Shown piece by piece: positions 9,401 to 17,275 of a DNA stretch of 64,000 bases (position 1 is the stretch's first letter; the number at the start of each line of letters is the position of its first letter). A program made the position numbers and the translations under genes. The stretch covers positions 425,476-489,475 of the forward strand of contig NZ_JACKVK010000009.1 in assembly GCF_025823185.1 (NCBI RefSeq), in the 5' to 3' direction. The stretch comes from Mycobacterium yunnanensis (lineage in GTDB: Bacteria > Actinomycetota > Actinomycetes > Mycobacteriales > Mycobacteriaceae). The notes below the pieces were generated by a model that was not told where the DNA came from, made no database searches, and worked only from the letters and a program-made list of their open reading frames with translations.

Positions 9401-11094
9401 CCGACGGTGCCCTGCAGGCTGGTGACCACCTCTTCGCGGATCGCGTCCAGCGGCGGGTTGGTCACCTGGGCGAAGAGCTGCTGGAAGTAGTCGTAGAACA
9501 TCCGCGGCCGCGACGACAGCACGGCGACCGGGGTGTCGGTGCCCATCGAGCCGATGGCCTCCGCGCCACTGCGCGCCATCGGGGCGACCAGCAGGTTGAG
9601 CTCCTCGTAGGTGAAGCCGAAGGCCTGCTGACGGAGCACGACGCGGTGGTGCGGCATGCGCACGTAGTCACCGGGGGGCAGGTCGCCGAGGTGGAACAGG
9701 CCGGCGTCCAGCCATTCCTGATACGGCTGCTCGGCGGCCAGTTCGGCCTTGACCTCCTCGTCGGAGACGATGCGGCCCTGGGCGGTGTCGACCAGGAACA
9801 TCCGGCCGGGCTGCAGGCGCATCTTCTGCACCACCGTCGACGGGTCGAGGTTGAGCACGCCGGCCTCGGACGCCAGGACGACGAGACCGTCCTCGGTGAC
9901 CCAGATGCGTGACGGCCGCAGACCGTTGCGGTCCAGCACGGCGCCGATGACGGTGCCGTCGGTGAAGCACACCGACGCCGGGCCGTCCCACGGCTCCATC
10001 AGCGAGGAGTGGTACTCGTAGAACGCGCGACGCGCGGGATCCATGCTCTCGTGCCGCTCCCACGCCTCGGGGATCATCATCAGCATGGCGTGCGGCAGGC
10101 TGCGCCCGCCGAGGTGCAACAGCTCGAGCACCTCGTCGAAGCGGGCGGTGTCCGACGCACCGGGCGTACAGACCGGGAAGATCTTGTCGACGTCGGCGTG
10201 CGAGCCGAAGACGTCAGTCTTGATGAGCGCCTCACGGGCGCGCATCCAGTTCTCGTTGCCCGTGACGGTGTTGATCTCGCCGTTGTGGGCGACGCGCCGG
10301 AACGGGTGCGCCAGCGGCCACGACGGGAACGTGTTGGTCGAGAAGCGGGAGTGGACGATGCCCAGCGCGCTGGTCAGCCGCTCGTCCTGCAGGTCGAGGT
10401 AGAACGCCTTGAGCTGCGGGGTGGTGAGCATGCCCTTGTAGACGAACGTCTGGCTGGAAAGGCTTGGGAAGTAGACGGTCTCGCGACCGGGACCGTCCTG
10501 GCCCGGTCCCTTGGTGCCGAGCTCGTGTTCGGCACGCTTGCGCACCACGTAGGCGCGGCGTTCGAGGGCCATGACGTCGGCGTCCGACCAGTCCCCCTCG
10601 CTGCGCTCGCCGAGGGTGATGAAGATCTGCCGGAACGTGGGCATCGCGTCGCGGGCCAGCGCGCCAAGGGAGGAGTCGTCGGTCGGTACGTCGCGCCACC
10701 CCAGGAAGGTCAGGCCCTCGGCCTCGACGATCTTCTGCACCGATTCGGCCGCCGACGCGGCGTCACGGGAGGACTGCGGAAGGAACGCGATGCCGGTGGC
10801 GTAGGTGCCTGCCGGCGGAAGATCGAAGCCCTCCTCCTTGCAGACTGCGCGCAGGAACTCGTCGGGAACCTGCAGCAGGATGCCGGCCCCGTCGCCGGTG
10901 TTCGGTTCGGCACCCTGGGCACCGCGGTGCTCCATGTTGAGCAGGGCGGTAATGGCCTTGTCGACGATGTCGCGGCTGCGGCGGCCGTGCATGTCTGCCA
11001 CCATCGCCACGCCGCAGGAATCGTGCTCGTAGGCCGGGTTGTAGAGGCCCTGTGCGCGGCCTCCCTGCCTCGAGCCATGGTCGCTGGGCGCCAT
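6436..11094 (-). CDS. gltB: Glutamate synthase large (alpha) subunit
   Basis: A 1552-residue alpha subunit. I take ATG 11094, with AGGTGGGA directly before it; ATG 11118 and 11238 are in frame but add sequence with no GltB likeness. The glutaminase nucleophile is the Cys in EHDSCGVAMV near residue 33, so a short propeptide must be removed. The FMN/synthase domain holds the [3Fe-4S] cysteines in CIMMRVCHLDTC (about 1160-1175), and a GXGXG beta-helix forms the C-terminus. The N-terminal lead of about 15 residues is longer than in M. tuberculosis GltB. Cytoplasmic ammonium assimilation with GltD. A 21-base inverted repeat lies in the leader at 11134-11154. Confidence 0.95.
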   Translation of the reverse strand: MAPSDHGSRQGGRAQGLYNPAYEHDSCGVAMVADMHGRRSRDIVDKAITALLNMEHRGAQGAEPNTGDGAGILLQVPDEFLRAVCKEEGFDLPPAGTYATGIAFLPQSSRDAASAAESVQKIVEAEGLTFLGWRDVPTDDSSLGALARDAMPTFRQIFITLGERSEGDWSDADVMALERRAYVVRKRAEHELGTKGPGQDGPGRETVYFPSLSSQTFVYKGMLTTPQLKAFYLDLQDERLTSALGIVHSRFSTNTFPSWPLAHPFRRVAHNGEINTVTGNENWMRAREALIKTDVFGSHADVDKIFPVCTPGASDTARFDEVLELLHLGGRSLPHAMLMMIPEAWERHESMDPARRAFYEYHSSLMEPWDGPASVCFTDGTVIGAVLDRNGLRPSRIWVTEDGLVVLASEAGVLNLDPSTVVQKMRLQPGRMFLVDTAQGRIVSDEEVKAELAAEQPYQEWLDAGLFHLGDLPPGDYVRMPHHRVVLRQQAFGFTYEELNLLVAPMARSGAEAIGSMGTDTPVAVLSSRPRMFYDYFQQLFAQVTNPPLDAIREEVVTSLQGTVGPEGDLLNPTADSCRQIVLTNPILRNAELSKLICVDPDHEIRGHKHGLRAAVIRCLYPVARGGQGLKEALDDVRAKVSAAIRDGARIIVLSDRESSESLAPIPSLLSVSAVHHHLVRDRTRTQVGLVVESGDAREVHHMAALCGFGAAAINPYMAFESIEDMVDRGIITGISSDQAKANYTKAAGKGVLKVMSKMGISTLASYTGAQLFQAIGISQGVLDDYFTGLHCPTGGIDLDDIAADVASRHTLAYLDRPDERAHRELEVGGEYQWRREGEYHLFNPDTVFKLQHATRTGQYAIFKEYTKLVDDQSERFASLRGLLKFRTGDDAVRPPVPLDEVEPVSEIVKRFSTGAMSYGSISAEAHETLAIAMNRLGGRSNSGEGGESVDRFDPDANGDWRRSAIKQVASGRFGVTSHYLTNCTDIQIKMAQGAKPGEGGQLPGHKVYPWVAEVRHSTPGVGLISPPPHHDIYSIEDLAQLIHDLKNANPSARVHVKLVSENGVGTVAAGVSKAHADVVLISGHDGGTGATPLTSQKHAGAPWELGLAETQQTLLLNGLRDRIVVQVDGQLKTGRDVVVAALLGGEEFGFATAPLVVAGCIMMRVCHLDTCPVGVATQNPLLRERFNGKPEFVENFFRFIAEEVRELMAELGFRTVNEMVGQVGTLDTRQAAAHWKARKLDLSPVLVEPDSAFMNQDLYCSSRQDHGLDKALDQQLIAQCREALDNGSTARFRTTIANVNRTVGTMLGHELTKIHGGQGLPDGTIDITFDGSAGNSFGAFLPKGITLRVYGDANDYVGKGLSGGRIAVRPSESAPAEFVAEDNIIAGNVVLFGATSGQAFLRGQVGERFAVRNSGAHAVVEGVGDHGCEYMTGGKVAILGPTGRNFAAGMSGGIAYVYDLHGTLSDNLNSEMVELERLDDDDVTWLRDILVAHVDATDSAVGQRVLSDWESQLKHFVKVMPRDYRSVLTAIAEAERNGEDVNTAIMAAARG

Positions 11095-11133
11095 TCCCAC
11101 CTGCCCTTCACACCTCATGGAAGCCTGATGCTG

Positions 11134-11154
11134 ACAGCCGTCGATGACGGCTGT
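11134..11154 (-). promoter_or_regulatory. Inverted repeat in the gltB leader
   Basis: ACAGCCGTC and GACGGCTGT are perfect 9-base arms around GAT, about 40 bases upstream of the gltB start. It could be an operator for a nitrogen or amino-acid regulator or an RNA hairpin in the 5' leader. The sequence does not match the GlnR-type pattern I know, so the regulator is unknown. Confidence 0.4.
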
Positions 11155-11784
11155 TGCCGGCGGGCGATGGGTCGATCTGCGTGCAGCACTGAACGACGGG
11201 ACTTCCCACTCGCCACGAATGGAGAAACGATATGACAAACCCCGCCTGACATGCCAACTTAGTCAAGCCTAACGATCTTGCTGGGTCGATCTGGGCACGT
11301 GGCGGCCGCCGCTTGGGCGCGACGACGAAATCCGTTGTTGCGGTGCGCCGGTGACGGCACTCGCGTCGCCGTGGCGGATGACGGCGGTTCCCACCCCGCC
11401 ACCCAGGATGTTGCCGCACAGTTTGCTGTGGAGATTCATAACGACCATGTTCTCGCGACATACCGAGGTAAGAAATTTGCTGGCAATTGGTTTGCGGGCC
11501 AGACTACCGTGTCCACGGCCGCCCCGCGGGGGTTCGCACGCGACACCCGCCGACCACGGCCGCAGCCGATGCCGACCACCAGGTCAGTGCACGGTCCAAT
11601 CCTCCTGCGCCACAACCCATTCCGCCTCGATGTCGGAAATCCCGCTCGTCGGCGCGCAGACCACGCGTCGACGCGGCGACCACGAAGACCGCGTGCCCTA
11701 GCTCCCCACCCCCTCGTCGAGGGTCCACCGCCTGTGGCCAACGACGCACTTCGGCGGGTCCCCTGGACGCCCATTTCCCGCTGT
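11155..11784. other. Long gene-free stretch between gltB and the ClC gene
   Basis: About 630 bases without a convincing coding region. Open frames exist on both strands but their products are Arg/Pro/Ala-rich and resemble no known protein, as expected from chance GC-rich frames. The middle (roughly 11405-11500) is visibly richer in A and T than its surroundings. It should hold the gltB promoter on the reverse strand and the promoter of the ClC gene at its right end (TAGCAT at 11785-11790). I see no riboswitch or RNA gene I can name; a decayed gene is possible. Confidence 0.4.
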
Positions 11785-11796
11785 TAGCATCCGCGC

Positions 11797-13212
11797 ATGA
11801 CCCAGGCTGGCAGCACCGGCGGCTGGCTCGGCGCCGTCGTCCGAAACTCGGGCTATCTGCGCAAATGGTTGATCCTTGGCATCGCGATCGGCGTCATCGC
11901 CGGCCTGGGCGCTGTGGTCTTCTACTTGGCGCTGGAGTACGCCGGGGAGTTCCTGCTCGGCGATCTCGGCGGCTATCGACCGCCCGCGGCAGCAGCCGAA
12001 GGAGGGGAACGGGGGTCCATCGGCTTCAGCCGGGCCTGGGCCATTCCGCTGGTCACCTTCGGCGGTGCGCTGATCTCGGCGCTGCTGGTCGCCAAGTTCG
12101 CCCCAGAAGCCGCCGGGCACGGCACCGACAGTGCGATCGAAGCCGTCCACACCGATCCCCGGTCCATCCGGTCGCGGGCGGTCCTGGTGAAGCTGGTGTC
12201 CAGCGCACTGACGATCGGCTCGGGCGGTTCGGCCGGCCGCGAAGGCCCGACCGCACAGATCTCGGCGGGCTTCGGCTCGCTGCTGGCACGCCGACTGGAC
12301 CTGTCCGACGTCGACGGACGCGTCGCGGTGTCCCTTGGCATCGGGTCCGGTATCGGCGCCATCTTCGGTGCGCCGCTGGGCGGTGCCGTCCTGGCGGCGT
12401 CCATCGTCTACCGGGAGGACTTCGACTACCGCGCGCTGGTCCCCGGGTTCATCACCTCCGGCACCGCGTACGCGGTCTACGGCTCCTTGCTCGGCTTCGA
12501 CCCACTGTTCGGCTTCGTAGCCCGCGACTACCAGTTCGTGCCCACCCAGCTGGGGTGGTTCCTGCTGATCGGCGTCGTCTCGGCGGGTGTCGGCTACCTC
12601 TACGCGAAGGTGTTCTACGGCACCGTCGCGCTGACGAAGCGCCTGCCGGGCGGCCAAGTGCTCAAGCCCGCCGTCGGCGGACTGCTCGTCGGGCTGCTCG
12701 CGTTGCTCGTCCCGCAAGTCCTGGCCAGCGGGTACGGCTGGGTTCAGCTGGCGTCGGCGCGCGACACGCTGATGACCATTCCGCTGTGGATCGTGCTTAT
12801 CCTGCCCTTTGCCAAGATCCTCGCCACGTCGCTGTCGATCGGCACCGGTGGCTCCGGCGGCATCTTCGGCCCCGGCATGGTGATCGGCGGGTTCGTCGGC
12901 GCGGCGATCTGGCGACTGGCCGATCTGGCCGGGCTGCCCGCACTTCCCGGTGGCCCGGGCGTCTTCGTGGTGGTGGCCATGATGGCGTGCTTCGGCAGCA
13001 TTGCCCACGCACCGCTTGCGTTGATGCTGATGGTGGCCGAGATGACGGGGTCGTTCTCGGTGCTGCCCGGCGCGATGATCACCGTCGGTATCGCCTACTT
13101 GCTCATCACGCGCAGCAACGTCTCGATCTACGAATCCCAGCGAATCAACCGCGAGAGCGCCGAGGCCGAACGGCGCGGCGAGGCGAAGATCGTCAAGGAC
13201 GAGTTCGAATAG
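11797..13212 (+). CDS. ClC-family chloride channel or H+/Cl- antiporter
   Basis: A 471-residue ClC protein with about ten hydrophobic helices. The anion-filter motifs are recognisable: GREGP at 147-151 with the gating glutamate Glu149, and GGIFGPG near 355. The first motif, usually GSGIP, reads GHGTD (107-111). There is no C-terminal CBS domain; the protein ends in a charged tail. TAGCAT six bases before ATG 11797 suggests a leaderless transcript. Whether it is a channel or a proton-coupled exchanger cannot be told from sequence. Likely roles are acid resistance or halide homeostasis; the aquaporin gene follows. Confidence 0.85.
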   Translation: MTQAGSTGGWLGAVVRNSGYLRKWLILGIAIGVIAGLGAVVFYLALEYAGEFLLGDLGGYRPPAAAAEGGERGSIGFSRAWAIPLVTFGGALISALLVAKFAPEAAGHGTDSAIEAVHTDPRSIRSRAVLVKLVSSALTIGSGGSAGREGPTAQISAGFGSLLARRLDLSDVDGRVAVSLGIGSGIGAIFGAPLGGAVLAASIVYREDFDYRALVPGFITSGTAYAVYGSLLGFDPLFGFVARDYQFVPTQLGWFLLIGVVSAGVGYLYAKVFYGTVALTKRLPGGQVLKPAVGGLLVGLLALLVPQVLASGYGWVQLASARDTLMTIPLWIVLILPFAKILATSLSIGTGGSGGIFGPGMVIGGFVGAAIWRLADLAGLPALPGGPGVFVVVAMMACFGSIAHAPLALMLMVAEMTGSFSVLPGAMITVGIAYLLITRSNVSIYESQRINRESAEAERRGEAKIVKDEFE

Positions 13213-13323
13213 CCCGGTCACCATCGGGACAAGGTTCGGCATCGACGGTTCCCATGGTGTTTGGTCGCGTGTGATGCTGGCGGAACGGGCAGTTCAACGA
13301 CGTGCTGCCGAGGGAGGCCCCCC

Positions 13324-14091
13324 ATGACCGCACCCACCATGCCGCACCGCCTGGCAGCCGAGTTCATCGGAACGTTCTGGCTCGTACTCGGTGGATGCGG
13401 CAGCGCCGTATTCGCCGCGAAGTTCCCGTCCGACGGAACAGCGCTCGGCATCGGATTCCTTGGCGTGTCGCTGGCATTCGGTCTGACCGTCCTGACAGGC
13501 GTCTACGCCTTCGGCACGATCTCCGGTGGCCACTTCAACCCCGCCGTGACACTGGGTGCCGCGATCGCGCGGCGGGTGGAGTGGAAGGCGTTGCCCGCGT
13601 ACTGGATTGCCCAGGTGATCGGCGGAGTCGTTGCCGGCGGCGTCATCTACGTGATCGCCTCGGGCAAGGCCGGCTGGAGCGCCACGGGCAACATGGCCGC
13701 CAACGGATATGGCGACCACTCCCCCGGCGGTTATTCGATGGTCGCGGTGCTCATCGCCGAGGTGGTCCTGACGGCGATCTTCCTACTCGTCATCCTCGGC
13801 TCCACCGATGACCGCGCCCCAAGGGGTTTCGCGGGTCTGGCGATCGGCCTGACCCTCACCCTCATCCACCTCGTCTCGATCCCCATCTCGAACACGTCGG
13901 TCAATCCGGCACGGTCGACGGCGGTGGCATTCTTCAACGGCGCCGGCGCACCGGCCCAGCTCTGGCTGTTCTGGTTGGCACCGTTGGTTGGCGCGGCCGT
14001 CGCCGGGGCGGCATACCCACTTCTGTTCGGCCGCAACGAAGAACTCGCCGACCGTCCGGTTCGCGACGACAAGTTGGAGGAGGTGAACTGA
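13324..14091 (+). CDS. aqpZ: Aquaporin Z-type MIP channel
   Basis: A 255-residue MIP channel with six hydrophobic helices and both pore motifs, NPAV (about 72) and NPAR (about 193). Residues around the second NPA (SVNPARST) and a compact loop E fit the water-selective AqpZ class rather than GlpF. ATG 13324 is chosen because GGGAGG lies 6 bases upstream; a longer frame from 13261 has no membrane likeness. Same strand as the ClC gene, 111 bases downstream, consistent with joint ion and water balance but probably separately transcribed. Confidence 0.85.
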   Translation: MTAPTMPHRLAAEFIGTFWLVLGGCGSAVFAAKFPSDGTALGIGFLGVSLAFGLTVLTGVYAFGTISGGHFNPAVTLGAAIARRVEWKALPAYWIAQVIGGVVAGGVIYVIASGKAGWSATGNMAANGYGDHSPGGYSMVAVLIAEVVLTAIFLLVILGSTDDRAPRGFAGLAIGLTLTLIHLVSIPISNTSVNPARSTAVAFFNGAGAPAQLWLFWLAPLVGAAVAGAAYPLLFGRNEELADRPVRDDKLEEVN

Positions 14092-14104
14092 GCCACGCAC
14101 GCCA

Positions 14105-14135
14105 CGGGCCCGCACCCGAGGAGGATGCGGGCCCG
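14105..14135. terminator. Bidirectional hairpin between aqpZ and dps
   Basis: CGGGCCCGCA (14105-14114) and TGCGGGCCCG (14126-14135) pair perfectly over ten bases with an 11-base loop. It sits in the gap between the converging aqpZ and dps stops and is well placed to terminate both. No U-tract follows on either side. Confidence 0.65.
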
Positions 14136-14163
14136 CTGCGGCTGTTGGCTCAGCCGGTGATCG

Positions 14164-14706
14164 CTACGCCTTGGCCTTCTTGGCCGCGCCCTTCTCGGTG
14201 CTGGCTCCCTCGTTGGCCAGCTCTCCGCCGGCGTTCTCGAGGTGCGCCCGCACGAACCACTGGAACTTCTCCAGCTCGGCGGCGTGACCGATCAGCATGT
14301 CCTGGGACACGGGGTCGAGCTCCTCGAGCGTCTCGATGGCCTTGCGCGTGTCCTCGTTGACCCCGTTGTAGACCAGGTCCAGTGCGGCCAGGTGCGACAG
14401 CACGGTGTCGCGGCCCACCGAGTAGTCGTCCCACGTGCGGTCCTCGAGGATCGCGCCCGGCGTGCCCTTCGGGGACGCGCCCAGCGTGGCGATGCGCTCG
14501 GCAGCCTCGTCGGCATAGCCACGAACCAGTTCGACCTGCGGGTCGATCATTTCGTGAACCCCGATGAAGTTCGGGCCGACGACGTTCCAGTGCACGTGCT
14601 TCAACGTCAGGTGCAGGTCGTTGTAGGTGCTCAGTTGCTTCTGCAGCAGAGTGGCGACCTCGCCGGCGTCCTTGTCGGACATACCCGGAATCGTGAAACC
14701 AGCCAT
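14164..14706 (-). CDS. dps: DNA-binding ferritin-like protein Dps
   Basis: A 180-residue Dps that closely resembles the starvation-induced Dps1 of M. smegmatis (shared LSTYNDLHLTLKHVHWNVVG). Inter-subunit ferroxidase ligands are visible at His39, His51, Asp66 and Glu70. The C-terminal tail is Lys/Ala-rich (GAAKKAKA), the part that binds DNA. It stores iron oxidised by H2O2 and compacts the nucleoid in stress. AGGGAGA precedes ATG 14706. A SigF-like promoter (14752-14778) and an inverted repeat in the leader (14725-14746) lie upstream. Confidence 0.93.
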   Translation of the reverse strand: MAGFTIPGMSDKDAGEVATLLQKQLSTYNDLHLTLKHVHWNVVGPNFIGVHEMIDPQVELVRGYADEAAERIATLGASPKGTPGAILEDRTWDDYSVGRDTVLSHLAALDLVYNGVNEDTRKAIETLEELDPVSQDMLIGHAAELEKFQWFVRAHLENAGGELANEGASTEKGAAKKAKA

Positions 14707-14751
14707 GCGTCGTATCTCCCTTTAATCTCGATCGCGTATTCGAGATGACTC

Positions 14752-14778
14752 CTACCCACCCGCACTCCGGGTTACACC
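14752..14778 (-). promoter_or_regulatory. SigF-like promoter of dps
   Basis: On the reverse strand GGTGT (14774-14778) is followed after 16 bases by GGGTAG (14752-14757), close to the mycobacterial SigF pattern GGWWT-N16/17-GGGTAY. The -10 element is about 45 bases before the dps start. Transcription of M. smegmatis dps by SigF/SigH-type holoenzymes is established knowledge. ATCTCGA/TCGAGAT (14725-14746) forms a possible stem in the leader. Confidence 0.5.
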
Positions 14779-14816
14779 CTTCCGGCCCCGGCGATCACGT
14801 CGCTACGCTCGGCCTC

Positions 14817-15464
14817 GTGACTGAGCCGACGGGCGGGTTCGCGGGTTTCCCAGAAGCCGCACTCGACTTCTACGACGACTTGGAGATGGACAACACCAAG
14901 TCGTTCTGGGAGGCGCATCGCGACGTCTACCTGACCTGCGTCAAGGCACCGACCACCGCGCTGGTGACCGCCCTCGAGCCCGAGTTCGGCACTGCCAAGG
15001 TCTTTCGCCCGTTTCGCGACGTCCGGTTCGCCAAGGACAAGACGCCGTACAAGACCCACCAGGGCGCGTACGTGGGGGCGGGCCCCGCGTGCGGGTGGTA
15101 CGTGGAGATCGCCGCCCGCGGGGTGCGTACCGGGGCGGGCTTCTACGACGCGAGCTCGTCGGATCTGGCGAGGATCCGCGCGTCGATCGTCAACGAGCTG
15201 ACCGGAGACCAACTGGTCAAGATCCTGGCGAAGCTGACCCGGGCGGGCTTCACCGTCGGCGGTGACCGCCTCAAGACCTCACCGCGGGGTTTCGACGCCG
15301 ACCATCCCCGCATCGACCTGCTGCGGCATCGCTCGCTGACGATCACCAAGGAGTACGGCTTCGAGCCGATCATCCACACCCCGGCGTTCGTCGACGCGGT
15401 CAGGGCGGACTGGCGTGCGGCCCGGCCGCTGGTCGAATGGGTGGCCGCCCGCCTTGGCGACTAG
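14817..15464 (+). CDS. DUF2461 (TIGR02453) family protein
   Basis: A 215-residue soluble protein with the family hallmarks: FYDDLEMDNTKSFWEAHR near the N-terminus, FRDVRFAKDKTPYKTH in the middle (about 65-80) and a short basic C-terminal part. Function of the family is unknown. GTG 14817 is preceded by TACGCT with a 7-base gap, which fits a leaderless start; the upstream in-frame ATG at 14745 lies in the dps promoter region. The last four bases overlap the convergent glycosylase gene. Confidence 0.8.
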   Translation: MTEPTGGFAGFPEAALDFYDDLEMDNTKSFWEAHRDVYLTCVKAPTTALVTALEPEFGTAKVFRPFRDVRFAKDKTPYKTHQGAYVGAGPACGWYVEIAARGVRTGAGFYDASSSDLARIRASIVNELTGDQLVKILAKLTRAGFTVGGDRLKTSPRGFDADHPRIDLLRHRSLTITKEYGFEPIIHTPAFVDAVRADWRAARPLVEWVAARLGD

Positions 15465-16369
15465 AGCGCCCGCAGGTTCGGGATGGCCATCCGCGCGCCG
15501 AATCGCGGGTTGCGGGCCAGCCCGCTGACCTCCAGCAGCCGAACCGCCCGAAACCGGTGCGGCCGAAGCGGTTCCAGCAGGCGGATCATCTCCTCGTCGT
15601 CGATCCGGTGCCCCAGCAACGTCGACCCGACCACGTTGGACAGGTGGTAGTCCCCGATCGACAACGCGTCGGCGTCACCCCAGGCCCGTTGGGCGACCTC
15701 GGCGGCCGTCCAGATCCCCACCCCGGGCAGCGTCATCAACGCGGTGCGCGCGGCCTCGGGCGGCCGCGTCGAGAGACGCTCGACCGCGTCCGCGCGCTGG
15801 GCGCACCCCACCAGTGTCCTGGCCCGACCCGGGTCGACGTTGGCGAGGTGGAACTCCCACGACGGGATGCGCCGCCACACGTCGGCCGACGGCGGGACCC
15901 GCATGCGGTCCGGAGCCGGACCCGGCGCGGGCGCACCAAATTTCGTCACCAGCAGCCGCCAGGCCCGAAACGCGTCCTTGCCCGCCACCCGCTGTTCGAG
16001 CACGGCCGGAACGAGCGCCTCGAGCACCTGACCGGTGCGGCCGAGGCGAAGGTGCGGCACCCTGCGGTGGGCCGCGGCGATCGTGGGTTCCTCGGGGGCG
16101 AACCCGCTCGGGTCGTCGTCCACCCCGAGCAGCGCCGGCAGCCGGTCGAGGAACTCCGAAGCCCCGGCCCCCCATGCCTCGCACTCCACGATGCTGCGCG
16201 CCGACGTCACGATGCGCGCAGTCACCGGCCCGCTGGGCAGCAGACTCGTCTTCCAGATGGCCCCGTCGACGGTGCGATAGCACGGGTCACCCGGACCACG
16301 GCGTTGCGGCGACAGCGTCATCGCCGGGCTGGCGGGCCCGGAGAAGGTGACGCTGGCGTGACTGGACAC
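15461..16369 (-). CDS. AlkA/HhH-GPD family DNA glycosylase
   Basis: A 302-residue base-excision-repair glycosylase. The helix-hairpin-helix LPGVGIWTAAEVAQRA (about 213-228) and the catalytic Asp in SIGDYHLSN some 10 residues later are typical of the AlkA/3-methyladenine-DNA-glycosylase II branch; there is no iron-sulfur loop. I choose GTG 16369 because TAATCT lies six bases upstream, a leaderless layout; TTG 16375 is the alternative. The promoter overlaps the end of the DUF427 gene. Acts in the cytoplasm on alkylated bases. Confidence 0.8.
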   Translation of the reverse strand: MSSHASVTFSGPASPAMTLSPQRRGPGDPCYRTVDGAIWKTSLLPSGPVTARIVTSARSIVECEAWGAGASEFLDRLPALLGVDDDPSGFAPEEPTIAAAHRRVPHLRLGRTGQVLEALVPAVLEQRVAGKDAFRAWRLLVTKFGAPAPGPAPDRMRVPPSADVWRRIPSWEFHLANVDPGRARTLVGCAQRADAVERLSTRPPEAARTALMTLPGVGIWTAAEVAQRAWGDADALSIGDYHLSNVVGSTLLGHRIDDEEMIRLLEPLRPHRFRAVRLLEVSGLARNPRFGARMAIPNLRAL

Positions 16370-16378
16370 CGCCAAAGA

Positions 16379-16750
16379 TTATCCGACGACGACGTCGGCC
16401 TTGTTGGCGTAGAAGGCCACATGACCTGCGATGGGGGCGACCGCGTCGTACGGCTGCTCGTAGGTCCAGATGACGTCGTCGACCGTCTGCCCGCCGGCGC
16501 TGACGTGGTAGTAGCTCGCCTCGCCCTTGTACGGGCAGTAGGTGGTGGTGTCGCTGCGTACGAGCGCCGAGGGCACCACGTCGGACAGGGGCACGTATTG
16601 CACGCTCGGATACGTCGACTCCTGCAGAGTCAGCGCGGCGTCGGTCTCGGCGACCACTTCGCCGTTCACCGTGACGACGACGTGCGCGCCGGTCGGGGTG
16701 ACGGTGATGGGGTGCTCTCGGGTGGGCTGAAGGATCGTACGTTCGCTCAT
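16379..16750 (-). CDS. DUF427 domain protein
   Basis: A 123-residue single-domain DUF427 protein with the signature CPYKGEASYYHV (about 70-81) and a WTYEQPYDAVAPIAGHVAFY segment near the C-terminus split over two strands. The family is common in actinobacteria and fungi and has no firmly assigned biochemical role. ATG 16750 is used; the frame is open to 17437 but that part is antisense to the next gene. Divergent from the SRPBCC gene across a 60-base gap. Confidence 0.8.
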   Translation of the reverse strand: MSERTILQPTREHPITVTPTGAHVVVTVNGEVVAETDAALTLQESTYPSVQYVPLSDVVPSALVRSDTTTYCPYKGEASYYHVSAGGQTVDDVIWTYEQPYDAVAPIAGHVAFYANKADVVVG

Positions 16751-16810
16751 GACCCACCCAACGTTTGCGAAGGGGTCAATGTTTCCGAGGCGGCTCGCTA
16801 CCATCGCGCC

Positions 16811-17275
16811 ATGAGCGAACCCACCGCCAAGGCATCGGTGACCATCGCGGCCAGCTGCGCCGACGTGTACGGGCTCATCACCGACCTGCCGACCATGGCC
16901 ACGCTGGCCGAGGAGGCCGACGCGATGCGGTGGCACCGGGGCGAGCCCGCCACCCCCGGCGCGGTGTTCAAGGGACACAACGCCAATGGCGCCAAGTCGT
17001 GGACCACGACGTGCACCGTCACCCACGCCGAGCCCGGCCGGGTGTTCGCCTTCGACGTCAAGCACACGATGATCCCCATCGCGCACTGGCGCTACGACAT
17101 CGAACCCGTCGACGGCGGATGTCGCGTCACCGAGCAGACCTGGGACCGTCGGCCTGGCTGGTTCCGCAAGCCAGGGGGCATCGCCACGGGCGTCTCGGAC
17201 CGGACGTCGGAGAACGCGAAGAACATCGAGTTGACGCTGCAGCGCCTGAAGGCCGCGGCAGAGGCCAGGGCCTAG
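16811..17275 (+). CDS. SRPBCC (START/polyketide-cyclase-like) protein
   Basis: A 154-residue protein of the SRPBCC ligand-binding superfamily: an N-terminal beta-strand and helix pair (ASVTIAASCADVYGLITDLP), a FAFDVKHT strand, then WRYDIEPVDGGCRVTEQ and a long C-terminal helix. Such proteins bind lipids or small hydrophobic ligands in the cytoplasm; the ligand is unknown. TACCAT six bases upstream of ATG 16811 suggests a leaderless message. Its stop overlaps the flavoprotein gene on the other strand by four bases. Confidence 0.78.
   Translation: MSEPTAKASVTIAASCADVYGLITDLPTMATLAEEADAMRWHRGEPATPGAVFKGHNANGAKSWTTTCTVTHAEPGRVFAFDVKHTMIPIAHWRYDIEPVDGGCRVTEQTWDRRPGWFRKPGGIATGVSDRTSENAKNIELTLQRLKAAAEARA

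Noticed and set aside
6412..9912. 1166-codon open frame antisense to gltB
   Set aside because: Shadow of gltB: product is Val/Arg/His-rich low complexity and resembles no protein, while the other strand encodes an intact GltB.
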